A stretch of 64,000 nucleotides of DNA from CAXTEJ01 sp964243295 (GTDB lineage Bacteria; Actinomycetota; Actinomycetes; Actinomycetales; Angustibacteraceae). The DNA lies in the NCBI GenBank assembly GCA_964243295.1, contig CAXTEJ010000005.1:1-64000 (forward strand), given 5' to 3'. Below are positions 1 to 9,388 of the stretch, in pieces (positions within the stretch are counted from its first letter, which is position 1; each line of letters opens with the position of its first letter). Below the pieces are notes generated by a model. The model was not told the origin of the DNA and did not search any database. It saw only the letters and a list, made by a program, of their open reading frames with translations. A program made the position numbers and the translations under genes.

Positions 1-2273
<2,273 letters not shown>

Positions 2274-2335
2274 CGTCGTCCCGCCTCTCGCATCCGGCTG
2301 CAGCCGATTCGTCCGATCCTGGTGTGCCGCAGCGC

Positions 2336-2779
2336 TCACACCAGCCAGCGCCCGTCGTGCATGAGGTCGCGGCCCACCATCTCGTCGACCTCGCGCCAGG
2401 CCTGCACCGCGCGAGGTAGCACCATGAACCACCGGTACGACGGTCCGGACGCTCGCGGGTCGAAGCCGGTGCGGGCGGCAAACCGGGCAGCCCGCTCCCC
2501 CGCCAGCGCAGCCATGGCCAGCATCTCGACCTCGCCGTCGATCATGGTCACGTCCCGAGTGTGGCCCAGCGCGAGCCGGACCGTCCCGTTGCGGGCGAGG
2601 TTCCTGCCGGTCGGCGTGGCCAGCGAGGTCGAGAGCAGCAGCGCCTCACCGTCCCAGTCGAACGACAGCGGCACGAGGTGCGGCGTGCCGTCGGCCGCCG
2701 CGGTCGCCACCCACAGGTCGACGTCGCGCGCGAGGCGCGCCTCGGTGTCACGCCGGCGCTCGACCGCGGTGCGGGTCAG
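2336..2779 (-). CDS. Pyridoxamine 5'-phosphate oxidase-like split-barrel flavin/F420 protein
   Basis: Small FMN- or F420-binding split-barrel protein of the PNPOx-like superfamily. The first strand with its loop (WVATAAADGTPHLVPL) and the following WDG turn and strand (ALLLSTSL) are typical. The substrate is unknown. The start is uncertain: the first in-frame GTG is at 2710, but that would cut away the first beta strand. The upstream frame has no ATG, GTG or TTG near the expected N terminus. A CTG at 2779 lies 5 bases after a good AGGAG and gives LTRTAVERR..., so I placed the start there. It lies just downstream of the PGPGW membrane gene on the same strand. Confidence 0.75.
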   Translation of the reverse strand: MTRTAVERRRDTEARLARDVDLWVATAAADGTPHLVPLSFDWDGEALLLSTSLATPTGRNLARNGTVRLALGHTRDVTMIDGEVEMLAMAALAGERAARFAARTGFDPRASGPSYRWFMVLPRAVQAWREVDEMVGRDLMHDGRWLV

Positions 2780-2858
2780 CGCAGCTCCTGGGGGCGCAGC
2801 AGGCGCGCGCGGTCGCGGACGACGAAGTCGCGCACGGCATGGCGCCAGCGGGCGTCGG

Positions 2859-3341
2859 TCAGCTCACCGGCCGGAAGGCCGTCGACCCACCCGTGCCGCT
2901 GGACTGCGGGTGCGCGTGCGTCGTCTCCTGGCCCCGAGCGAGGCGCAGTGTCAGGACCGTGGTGGTGAGCAGGATCAGACCGGTCACGATCAGGATGCTG
3001 CCGGTCACCGGGCCCCAGACCTTGCCGATGAGGTTGTCGAGCACCGGCCAGTCGACGTCGTCGACGAGCAGCATCCACAGGCCCAGCCCGGCGAGGACGA
3101 GCGCGAAGAGCAGGCTCCCCGCAGTGCGCGCCTTGCTGGCGACGGCCGCCTCCTGCACCTTCTGCGCCTGCTTCTTGGCGCGCACGAGCAGCGTGCGGGC
3201 CCACACGTACTCGGTCGCGAGCACGGCGAGGCCGGCCACGATGAGCAGGATGCCGGGGCCGGGCAGGATCATCATGGCGACGCCGACGACCAGGAGGGCG
3301 CCGCCGACGATCGTGACCGCAAAGCGCTTGAGGAGGTGCAT
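2859..3341 (-). CDS. PGPGW-type small transmembrane protein
   Basis: About 160-residue membrane protein. A pair of hydrophobic helices at the N terminus surrounds ILPGPGILLIVAG, the hallmark of the TIGR02611/PGPGW family. A basic, coiled linker (VRAKKQAQKVQEA) and two further hydrophobic segments follow. The ATG at 3341 is preceded by GGGGAC and begins MHLLKRF, a typical membrane-insertion start; longer in-frame starts upstream would add an Arg-rich, unlikely leader. Function in the family is unknown. Confidence 0.8.
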   Translation of the reverse strand: MHLLKRFAVTIVGGALLVVGVAMMILPGPGILLIVAGLAVLATEYVWARTLLVRAKKQAQKVQEAAVASKARTAGSLLFALVLAGLGLWMLLVDDVDWPVLDNLIGKVWGPVTGSILIVTGLILLTTTVLTLRLARGQETTHAHPQSSGTGGSTAFRPVS

Positions 3342-3529
3342 GTCCCCATTCTCCGGCTCGCGGGAAGATCCGCGAGGCGAGCGGTCATGGGGACCGAGGC
3401 CTGACGCGCCTGGCACGCGGTGACGGGCTCGCACCCCGGACCACGCCTACCGGCACGGCGGCCCCGACGAACGGGTACCGTCGTGACCGCAGGCAACGCG
3501 GGCACCGGCCCGCTCGACGCAAGGACAGG

Positions 3530-5131
3530 ATGGCTCGGCACGTGACTTGGACGCGGCGGGGACTCGCGCGCTGCGTCCTCGCAGGCGCCGTCAGCGTGTC
3601 GACGCTTGCCGGAGCCCTGCTGGGGGCGGGGCCTGCCGGCGCCGCGACCAGCTCGCCGTCGGCCACGACGCCGGCGTCCACCACGACACCGACGACGGTG
3701 CCCAGCACGAGACCGAGCCCGGCCACGACGACGTCGCCTTCCCCGACGGCTCCCACGTCGTCACCCGCGGTCCCCACGGCCCCGACGCCCGGGCCGAGCC
3801 CGGCGCCCACCGGCAGCGCCGCCCCGTCGGGCGCACCGACCCCCACCGCACCGGGTGCGACGCCGTCACCCAGCGCCACCGGCTCGCCCGCCGCCACCGC
3901 CTCGCCCAGCGCCACAGGCAGCGCCACCGCCACACCCAGCGCGACGGCGTCCGCCCCACCAGCGCCGCCCGCACCCACGCCGGAGCCGGGCGCCGAGGAG
4001 GCGCTGACGCGCGAGCAGGTCGCCGCCCAGGTGGCCGCGGCGGCGCAGCTGCGCGCGCAGCTGAGCCGCACCGACGCGCGCCTCGCTGCGGTCGTCGCCA
4101 AGGTCGGCGCCATCTCGACGCAGGTCAGCGCGGCGCTGCAGGTGCAGCGCGCCGCCGACCAGGCTGCGTCGCAGGCGTTGCAGGCCGCCCAGTTCCAGCA
4201 GTCGCGGCTGGCCCGGTTGCGCGCGCAGGTGGGTGGCCAGCAGGACGAGCTGGGCCGCTGGGCTCGCACCGCCTACGCGGCCGGTGGCGTGATGACGACC
4301 TACGAGGGCTGGGTCGTCGCGCTGCAGAACGGCTCGGGTGACGACGTCGCCCACGACCTGATGCTCCTCGACCACGTCGGCGTGCTGAGCAACGCCCAGC
4401 TCGAGCGGCTGCAGAGCGCGACGCTCACCCAGAAGGCCGCCACCGACGCCGCCCTCACGGCCGTCGCCGCCGCCCGGCTAGCCCAGCAGAAGGCCACTGC
4501 GGCCAAGGCGAAGATCACCGCGCTGCTCGACGTCCAGCGCCGCCAGCTCGCCGCGCTGCAGACCAGCGAGCTGGTCACGGTCAACGCCGCGACCCTCGCC
4601 GGCATCGACCTCGGCCGCAGCTCGGCGGCCGCCGCGATCGCCGCGCGGGCCCAGCTGGCCGCCGTCCTCGCCGCACGCCGCACCGGCGGGCCGGTGCCGC
4701 TCGACCCCGACGCCTGCCGGGGGCTCGACCTCAGCGGCTACGCGAACGGCCAGATCCCCGCCGCGGCCCTGTGCCCGCTGTGGGGGTCGCCGCAGGACCT
4801 GCTGCGCGCCGACGCGGCGGCCGCGTTCCGCGACATGTCGAAGGCGTACGCCACGCAGTTCGGCCGGCCCATCTGCGTCACCGACTCCTACCGCTCGCGC
4901 TCCGAGCAGGTCGTCGTCTACGCCCAGAAGCCGAACCTCGCGGCGCGACCCGGCACCAGCAACCACGGGTGGGGCACCGCCACCGACCTGTGCGGCGGCA
5001 TCCAGTCCTTCGCCACGGTCGAGCACCTGTGGATGCTCACCCACGCCGGGCTCTACGGCTGGTTCCACCCCTCGTGGGCCGAGCCGACCGGCTCCAAGCC
5101 CGAGCCGTGGCACTGGGAGTACGCCGGCTGA
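3530..5131 (+). CDS. Secreted VanY-like D-Ala-D-Ala carboxypeptidase with Pro/Thr stalk and coiled coil
   Basis: 533 residues. Residues 1-38 form a signal peptide ending near AGAA. Residues 40-150 are a low-complexity Ala/Pro/Ser/Thr stalk, and residues about 155-370 are Ala/Gln-rich helices likely to form a coiled coil. The C-terminal 140 residues are a peptidase M15B/VanY domain. The zinc-site motif SNHGWGTATD (around residue 477) and the PWHWEY motif near the end are intact, as is the TDSYRS element. It probably trims peptidoglycan stem peptides outside the membrane. The layout resembles NlpC/P60-type actinobacterial hydrolases, with VanY as the catalytic domain. A possible -10 (TACCGT, 3473-3478) lies about 50 bases upstream, and AAGGACAGG precedes the ATG. 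Confidence 0.88.
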   Translation: MARHVTWTRRGLARCVLAGAVSVSTLAGALLGAGPAGAATSSPSATTPASTTTPTTVPSTRPSPATTTSPSPTAPTSSPAVPTAPTPGPSPAPTGSAAPSGAPTPTAPGATPSPSATGSPAATASPSATGSATATPSATASAPPAPPAPTPEPGAEEALTREQVAAQVAAAAQLRAQLSRTDARLAAVVAKVGAISTQVSAALQVQRAADQAASQALQAAQFQQSRLARLRAQVGGQQDELGRWARTAYAAGGVMTTYEGWVVALQNGSGDDVAHDLMLLDHVGVLSNAQLERLQSATLTQKAATDAALTAVAAARLAQQKATAAKAKITALLDVQRRQLAALQTSELVTVNAATLAGIDLGRSSAAAAIAARAQLAAVLAARRTGGPVPLDPDACRGLDLSGYANGQIPAAALCPLWGSPQDLLRADAAAAFRDMSKAYATQFGRPICVTDSYRSRSEQVVVYAQKPNLAARPGTSNHGWGTATDLCGGIQSFATVEHLWMLTHAGLYGWFHPSWAEPTGSKPEPWHWEYAG

Positions 5132-5159
5132 CGGCCGCTCCCCCGCCGAGCCACACCCC

Positions 5160-5165
5160 TACGGT
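5160..5165 (+). promoter_or_regulatory. -10 element of leaderless glycerophosphodiesterase gene
   Basis: TACGGT, six bases before GTG 5172. This spacing puts the transcription start at the start codon and favours 5172 over the GTG at 5166. Confidence 0.55.
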
Positions 5166-5171
5166 GTGCTC

Positions 5172-5960
5172 GTGCACCCGTACCTCCGCGTGCCGCGACC
5201 GTTCGTCATGGCACACCGCGGCTTCTCCCTGCAGGGGCTGGAGAACACCCTCCCGGCGTTCGAGCAGGCCGTCGGGCTCGGCCTCACCCACGTCGAGACC
5301 GACGTCCACGCCACCCGCGACGGGGCGCTCGTCGCCTTCCACGACGCCGCCCTCGGCCGGGTCACCGACGTGCGCGGCGCCATCGCCGACCTGTCCTGGC
5401 AGCAGGTGTCGAGCGCACGGGTCGTCGGCAGCGGCGGCGCGCAGGCCGGCGTCCCGCTGCTGGAGGACCTGCTCGGCGCCTGGCCCGACCTGCGCGTGAA
5501 CGTCGACGTCAAGGACTGGCCCGCCGTGGGGCCGCTCGTCGACGTCGTCCGCCGGACGTCGGCGCTGCACCGGGTGTGCGTCACGAGCTTCGACGACCGC
5601 CGCACCGCCGCCGTGCGGCGCGCCCTCGGCCCGGGCCTCGCCACCTCCCCCGGGCGCCGCGGGGTCGTGGCGTGGTGGGCCGGGTCGCTGCTGCCCGGGG
5701 CCGCCGGCACGCTGGGCGCGCGACTGCTCGACCGCACCGTCGTGGCGGCGCAGGTGCCTGAGCGCGCCGGCCCGCTGCGGGTGGTGACCCGCCGCAGCGT
5801 CGAGGTGGCCCACGCGCGCGGGCTGCAGGTGCACGTCTGGACCGTGAACGAGGCGACCGCCATGCGCCGGCTGCTCGACCTCGGCGTCGACGCCGTCATC
5901 ACCGACCGGGCCGACACGGCTGTGGAGGTGCTGCGCGGCCGCACCGCCGGCACGGCATGA
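5172..5960 (+). CDS. Glycerophosphodiester phosphodiesterase family protein
   Basis: GDPD TIM-barrel protein that hydrolyses glycerophosphodiesters to glycerol-3-phosphate and an alcohol. The family motifs are present in order: AHRG with ENTLPAF, ETDVHATRDG, FHD, NVDVKD, and the late VWTVNE and ITDRAD. These supply the catalytic His pair and the metal-binding acids. No signal peptide is seen, so it is probably cytoplasmic. At 262 residues it is normal for the actinobacterial cytosolic form. A TANNNT box six bases before GTG 5172 suggests a leaderless transcript. The next gene starts eight bases after its stop, so the two are likely co-transcribed. Confidence 0.9.
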   Translation: MHPYLRVPRPFVMAHRGFSLQGLENTLPAFEQAVGLGLTHVETDVHATRDGALVAFHDAALGRVTDVRGAIADLSWQQVSSARVVGSGGAQAGVPLLEDLLGAWPDLRVNVDVKDWPAVGPLVDVVRRTSALHRVCVTSFDDRRTAAVRRALGPGLATSPGRRGVVAWWAGSLLPGAAGTLGARLLDRTVVAAQVPERAGPLRVVTRRSVEVAHARGLQVHVWTVNEATAMRRLLDLGVDAVITDRADTAVEVLRGRTAGTA

Positions 5961-5967
5961 TCGGCCC

Positions 5968-7341
5968 GTGAGCGACGTCGAGGCCCCCGAGCAGCCCGCC
6001 TCGAACCGCCGCGAGCAGCGGGCCTGGTACTTCTACGACTTGGCCAACTCCGCCTACGTGACGACAGTGGCCACGGTGCTGCTGGCCCCCTACCTGACCG
6101 CCGTCGCGACCGAGGCTGCCTGCCCGGGGCTGCCGGACGGCGGCACCTGCCGCACGACGCTGTCGGTGCTGGGGCTGCCGGTGAGCCCCGGCTCGCTGGT
6201 CTTCTACGCCGCGACCGTCTCGACGATCGTCTCGGCGCTGCTGCTGCCGGTCGTGGGCGCCGTCGTCGACCGCTCGGGCCACCAGCGCTCGATCCTCGCG
6301 GGGTGCGCCTGGGCCGGCTCGGCCGCCGCCTGCTGCCTGTGGTTCGTGCAGGGCGACAACTGGCAGCTGGGCGTGCTGCTGCTGGTGGTCGCCAACCTGT
6401 TCCTCGCCAGCTCGCTGGTGGTCTACGACTCGCTGCTGTGCCAGATCGCGACGCCCGACGAGCGTGACGGCGTGTCCAGCCGCGGGTGGGCCCTGGGCTA
6501 CCTCGGCGGCTTCCTGCTGCTCGCTGTCGACCTCGGCGTGGTCACCGCGCACGACCGGCTCGGGCTCACCGAGGGCGAGGCGGTGCGCTGGAGCATGCTC
6601 AGCGCGGGCCTGTGGTGGGCCGGATTCACGCTCGTGCCCTACCTCGGGCTGCGCGACCGGCCGCCGGTCGACGTCGTGCCGGCCCAGGGGCCACTGGTGC
6701 GGCGGGCGTTCGGCCAGCTGGTCGGCACGCTGCGCCACCTCGGGTCGTTCCCGCACACGCGGATGTTCCTGCTGGCCTACCTGTTCTTCAACGACGGCAT
6801 CCAGACCGTCATCGGCGTCTCGAGCGTCTACGGCTCCGACCAGCTCGGCTTCGGCACCAGCCAGCTCATCGTCACCATCCTCCTGGTGCAGGTGGTCGCC
6901 TTCGTCGGGGCGCTGCTGTTCGGCCGGCTCGCCCAGCGGTACGGCGCCCGCGACGTCGTCCTGGGCAGCCTGCTGCTGTGGTGCCTGGTGGTCGCCGTCG
7001 GCTTCTTCGTGCCCGCGGGCCGGTACGGGCTGTGGCTGGCGCTCGCCGTGCTCATCGGCTTGGTGCTCGGCGGCAGCCAGGCGCTGTCGCGCTCGCTGTA
7101 CAGCCAGCTGGTCCCGCGTGGCCGCGAGGCCGAGTACTTCAGCCTCTACCAGGCGTGCGAGCGGGGGACGAGCTGGTTCGGCACGCTGCTGTTCGGCCTG
7201 GTGCACCAGCTCACGGGCTCGTACCGGCCCGCGATCCTGGCGCTGGTGGTCTTCTTCGCGCTCGGCGCCCACCTGCTGCGCAAGGTCGACGTGTCGGCCG
7301 GTGCCCGCCAGGCCGGGAACGTCGTCCCCGCGGTCGTGTGA
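5968..7341 (+). CDS. UMF1/Atg22-family MFS transporter
   Basis: 457-residue integral membrane protein with about 12 hydrophobic segments. The N-terminal motif AWYFYDLANSAY is diagnostic of the UMF1 (Atg22-like) branch of the major facilitator superfamily. The loop GSQALSRSLYSQL and the later YQACERGTSWFG are also family hallmarks. The yeast relative exports amino acids from the vacuole, but the bacterial substrate is unknown. It sits seven bases behind the glycerophosphodiesterase gene and starts with GTG. Proximity hints at a shared transcript but does not define a substrate. Confidence 0.88.
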   Translation: MSDVEAPEQPASNRREQRAWYFYDLANSAYVTTVATVLLAPYLTAVATEAACPGLPDGGTCRTTLSVLGLPVSPGSLVFYAATVSTIVSALLLPVVGAVVDRSGHQRSILAGCAWAGSAAACCLWFVQGDNWQLGVLLLVVANLFLASSLVVYDSLLCQIATPDERDGVSSRGWALGYLGGFLLLAVDLGVVTAHDRLGLTEGEAVRWSMLSAGLWWAGFTLVPYLGLRDRPPVDVVPAQGPLVRRAFGQLVGTLRHLGSFPHTRMFLLAYLFFNDGIQTVIGVSSVYGSDQLGFGTSQLIVTILLVQVVAFVGALLFGRLAQRYGARDVVLGSLLLWCLVVAVGFFVPAGRYGLWLALAVLIGLVLGGSQALSRSLYSQLVPRGREAEYFSLYQACERGTSWFGTLLFGLVHQLTGSYRPAILALVVFFALGAHLLRKVDVSAGARQAGNVVPAVV

Positions 7342-7371
7342 GCCTCTTCACGCTCTCTCCACAGGGGGCGC

Positions 7372-7397
7372 GGAACACTACCTGGTGGCGGGGCGTT
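7372..7397 (+). promoter_or_regulatory. SigR/SigH-type promoter of rbpA
   Basis: GGAAC at 7372-7376 and GTT at 7395-7397, separated by exactly 18 bases. This matches the GGAAY-N18-GTT consensus of the disulfide-stress sigma factors SigR (Streptomyces) and SigH (Mycobacterium). The predicted transcription start leaves about a 35-base leader before the rbpA ATG. Confidence 0.65.
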
Positions 7398-7438
7398 CTT
7401 CCAGTGACGGTTGACGTCCATCTGCTGAGGGGTCGGAC

Positions 7439-7792
7439 ATGAGCGACAAGAGCCTGCGTGGCACCCGCCTCGGTGCCCAGAGCTTGGAGAGCGACGAGGG
7501 CGTCGAGCCCGCCGCGCGGCGCGTCGCCGAGTACCACTGCGCGCGCGGTCACGTGACCCGGGTGCCCTTCTCGGTCGAGGCCGAGGCCCCGTCCCTGTGG
7601 GAGTGCAAGTGCGGCGAGGAGGCCCTCCTGGTCGACTCGGAGCGTCCCGACGTGAAGGCGACCAAGCCCGCGCGCACCCACTGGGACATGCTGCTCGAGC
7701 GGCGCTCGGTCGCCGAGCTCGAGGTGCTGCTGGACGAGCGGCTCGCGCTGCTGCGCCAGACCCAGCTGCCCAAGGTCAAGCGCAGCGCCTGA
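7439..7792 (+). CDS. rbpA: RNA polymerase-binding protein RbpA
   Basis: Actinobacterial transcription activator that binds RNA polymerase and group I/II sigma factors and stabilises the open complex. The order of parts is typical: a flexible N-terminal tail (SLRGTRLGAQSLESD), the RbpA core with its Cys positions (YHCARGHV, WECKCG), the basic linker (KATKPARTHWDML) and the sigma-interaction helix (RRSVAELEVLLDERL). The length of 117 residues is normal. GAGGGG lies six bases before the ATG. A SigR-type promoter upstream fits the known control of rbpA by oxidative stress in Streptomyces. A double hairpin terminates the gene. Confidence 0.96.
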   Translation: MSDKSLRGTRLGAQSLESDEGVEPAARRVAEYHCARGHVTRVPFSVEAEAPSLWECKCGEEALLVDSERPDVKATKPARTHWDMLLERRSVAELEVLLDERLALLRQTQLPKVKRSA

Positions 7793-7799
7793 CCACCGC

Positions 7800-7825
7800 G
7801 GCGTCACCTCTGACCAGGTGACGCC
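7800..7825. terminator. Hairpin downstream of rbpA
   Basis: A perfect 10-base inverted repeat (GGCGTCACCT / AGGTGACGCC) with a 6-base loop begins 8 bases after the rbpA stop. There is no T-run, as is usual in this GC range. Confidence 0.6.
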
Positions 7826-7838
7826 GACCACGCTCGCC

Positions 7839-7870
7839 GAGGCGGCGGCCGCACCAGCGGCCGCCGCCTC
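7839..7870. terminator. Strong bidirectional hairpin between rbpA and fxsA
   Basis: Perfect 14-base inverted repeat (GAGGCGGCGGCCGC and its complement) with an ACCA loop, between the convergent rbpA and fxsA genes. It can terminate transcription from either side. Confidence 0.7.
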
Positions 7871-7895
7871 TCGCGCGTGCGGGGTCACCGGTGGC

Positions 7896-8522
7896 TCAGC
7901 TGCGCCCGGGCCGCTCGTCGGGATCGGGCTCGATCACCGTGCCCTGGACGACGGGTCCGCCCCCACCGGCCGGGCCGCGGCGGCCGCCAGACGCAGGGCC
8001 GTGGGCGGCCGGACCGGGTGACGCGGGACCCGGTGACGCAGGACCGTGGGGCGCAGGGCCGGTGCCACCCCTGAAGCCGCCGGGAAAGGGCAGGCGGACG
8101 GCGCCGAGGAGCCGACGCTCGACCGCGCGCGTCAGCAGCCGGCGGGCGAAGGGCCGGGTGAACGGCAGCACGAAGAAGAAGCCGACGACGTCGGTGAGGA
8201 AGCCGGGGGTGAGCAGCAGCGTGCCGCCCACCAGGACCAGCGCGGCGTCGGACAGCTCGTCGGCCGGCATCCGCCCCGAGGTGAGGGCGGTCGACAGGGC
8301 ACGCCAGGCCCGTGCTCCCTCGCGCCGCACGATCCACGCCCCGAGAGCCGACTCGACCACCAGCAGCAGCAGGGTCGGCAGCGCCCCGATCTCGCGGCCG
8401 ACGGCGACGATCACGGCGATCTCGAGGGTCGGGACGACGAGCAGGGCCACGAGCATCAGCAGCCCCCACCGGCGACGCAGCCGACCGGCGCCTCGTCGCG
8501 CTGGGCCGCCCAGCGAGCTCAC
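7896..8522 (-). CDS. fxsA: FxsA family membrane protein
   Basis: FxsA-family cytoplasmic-membrane protein. Family-typical features are the N-terminal helix (LVVPTLEIAVIV), a second helix (LPTLLLLVVESALGAWIVRREG), and the pair LVGGTLLLTPGFLTDVVGFFF, whose LTPGFLTD core is the hallmark. The C-terminal 50 residues are a Gly/Pro/Ala-rich low-complexity tail encoded by imperfect repeats around 8010-8070. The GTG at 8522 overlaps the stop of the mannosyltransferase gene (GTGA), suggesting translational coupling. An alternative ATG at 8456 has GGTGGGGG upstream and would remove 22 basic residues. E. coli FxsA affects phage F exclusion; the role here is unknown. Confidence 0.88.
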   Translation of the reverse strand: MSSLGGPARRGAGRLRRRWGLLMLVALLVVPTLEIAVIVAVGREIGALPTLLLLVVESALGAWIVRREGARAWRALSTALTSGRMPADELSDAALVLVGGTLLLTPGFLTDVVGFFFVLPFTRPFARRLLTRAVERRLLGAVRLPFPGGFRGGTGPAPHGPASPGPASPGPAAHGPASGGRRGPAGGGGPVVQGTVIEPDPDERPGRS

Positions 8523-9388
8523 GGGCCGGTCGACCTGTCGGGCGCGGGGGCGCGGGCGGCGGAGGTGGGCGACTCGTCGGCGAGCGGGGACGTCGGCGCG
8601 GCGGCGGCGTCGGGCAGGTGGGCCAGGCGGCGCAGCTGCTCGCGGCGGCGGGCCAGCCCCCACGCCGACACCCGCCACAGCGACTCGCGCACGATCGCCG
8701 AGCTCATCTTGCTGGTGCCGCGCTCGCGCTCGACGAACGTGATCGGCACCTCGACCACGCGCATGCCGGCGAGCACCGAGCGCCACGCCATGTCGACCTG
8801 GAAGCAGTAGCCCTGCGAGGCGACCTCGGCGAGGTGCAGCCGGCGCAGCACCGAGCTGCGGTAGGCGCGGTAGCCGCCGGTGGCGTCGCGCAGCGGCAGC
8901 CCGAGCGCGAGGCGGGTGTAGGTGTTGCCGCCGCGGCTGAGCAGCGCGCGGTGCAACGGCCAGTTCACGACGCGGCCGCCGGGCACCCAGCGTGAGCCGA
9001 GCACGACGTCGGCGCCAGCGAGCGCGTCGAGCAGCGACGGCAGCTGCTCGGGCTGGTGGGAGCCGTCGGCGTCCATCTCGACGATCACGTCGTAGCCCTG
9101 CCCGAGCCCCCACGCGAACGCGGCCAGGTAGGCGGCGCCGAGACCCTGCTTGCCGGCCCGGTGCAGCACGTGCACGTGGTCGTCGGCGGCGGCCAGCTCG
9201 TCGGCGAGCTGCCCGGTGCCGTCCGGTGACGCGTCGTCGGCCACGAGGACGTGCACCTCGGGCAGCGCCGCACGCACCCGGCCCACGATGATCGGCAGGT
9301 TCTCGCGCTCGTCGTACGTCGGGACGACCACCAGCACCCGGCTGCGGTCGACGGGCCGGTGCGCGCGCACGGGGCCGGTGGTGCTCAT
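8519..9388 (-). CDS. ppm1: Polyprenol-phosphate mannose synthase (GT2 family)
   Basis: Transfers mannose from GDP-mannose to polyprenol phosphate, giving the membrane mannose donor for lipoglycans and protein mannosylation. The GT-A fold motifs are clear: VVVPTYDERENLP at the N terminus, ADDASPDGT, the metal-binding EMDADGSHQPEQLP and VLGSRWVPGG. The length of 289 residues fits the soluble catalytic unit without membrane helices. In Mycobacterium tuberculosis this domain is fused to the Lnt domain (Rv2051c). Here the two are separate genes overlapping by four bases, with lnt first. The Ala/Pro-rich C-terminal tail is variable. Confidence 0.93.
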   Translation of the reverse strand: MSTTGPVRAHRPVDRSRVLVVVPTYDERENLPIIVGRVRAALPEVHVLVADDASPDGTGQLADELAAADDHVHVLHRAGKQGLGAAYLAAFAWGLGQGYDVIVEMDADGSHQPEQLPSLLDALAGADVVLGSRWVPGGRVVNWPLHRALLSRGGNTYTRLALGLPLRDATGGYRAYRSSVLRRLHLAEVASQGYCFQVDMAWRSVLAGMRVVEVPITFVERERGTSKMSSAIVRESLWRVSAWGLARRREQLRRLAHLPDAAAAPTSPLADESPTSAARAPAPDRSTGP

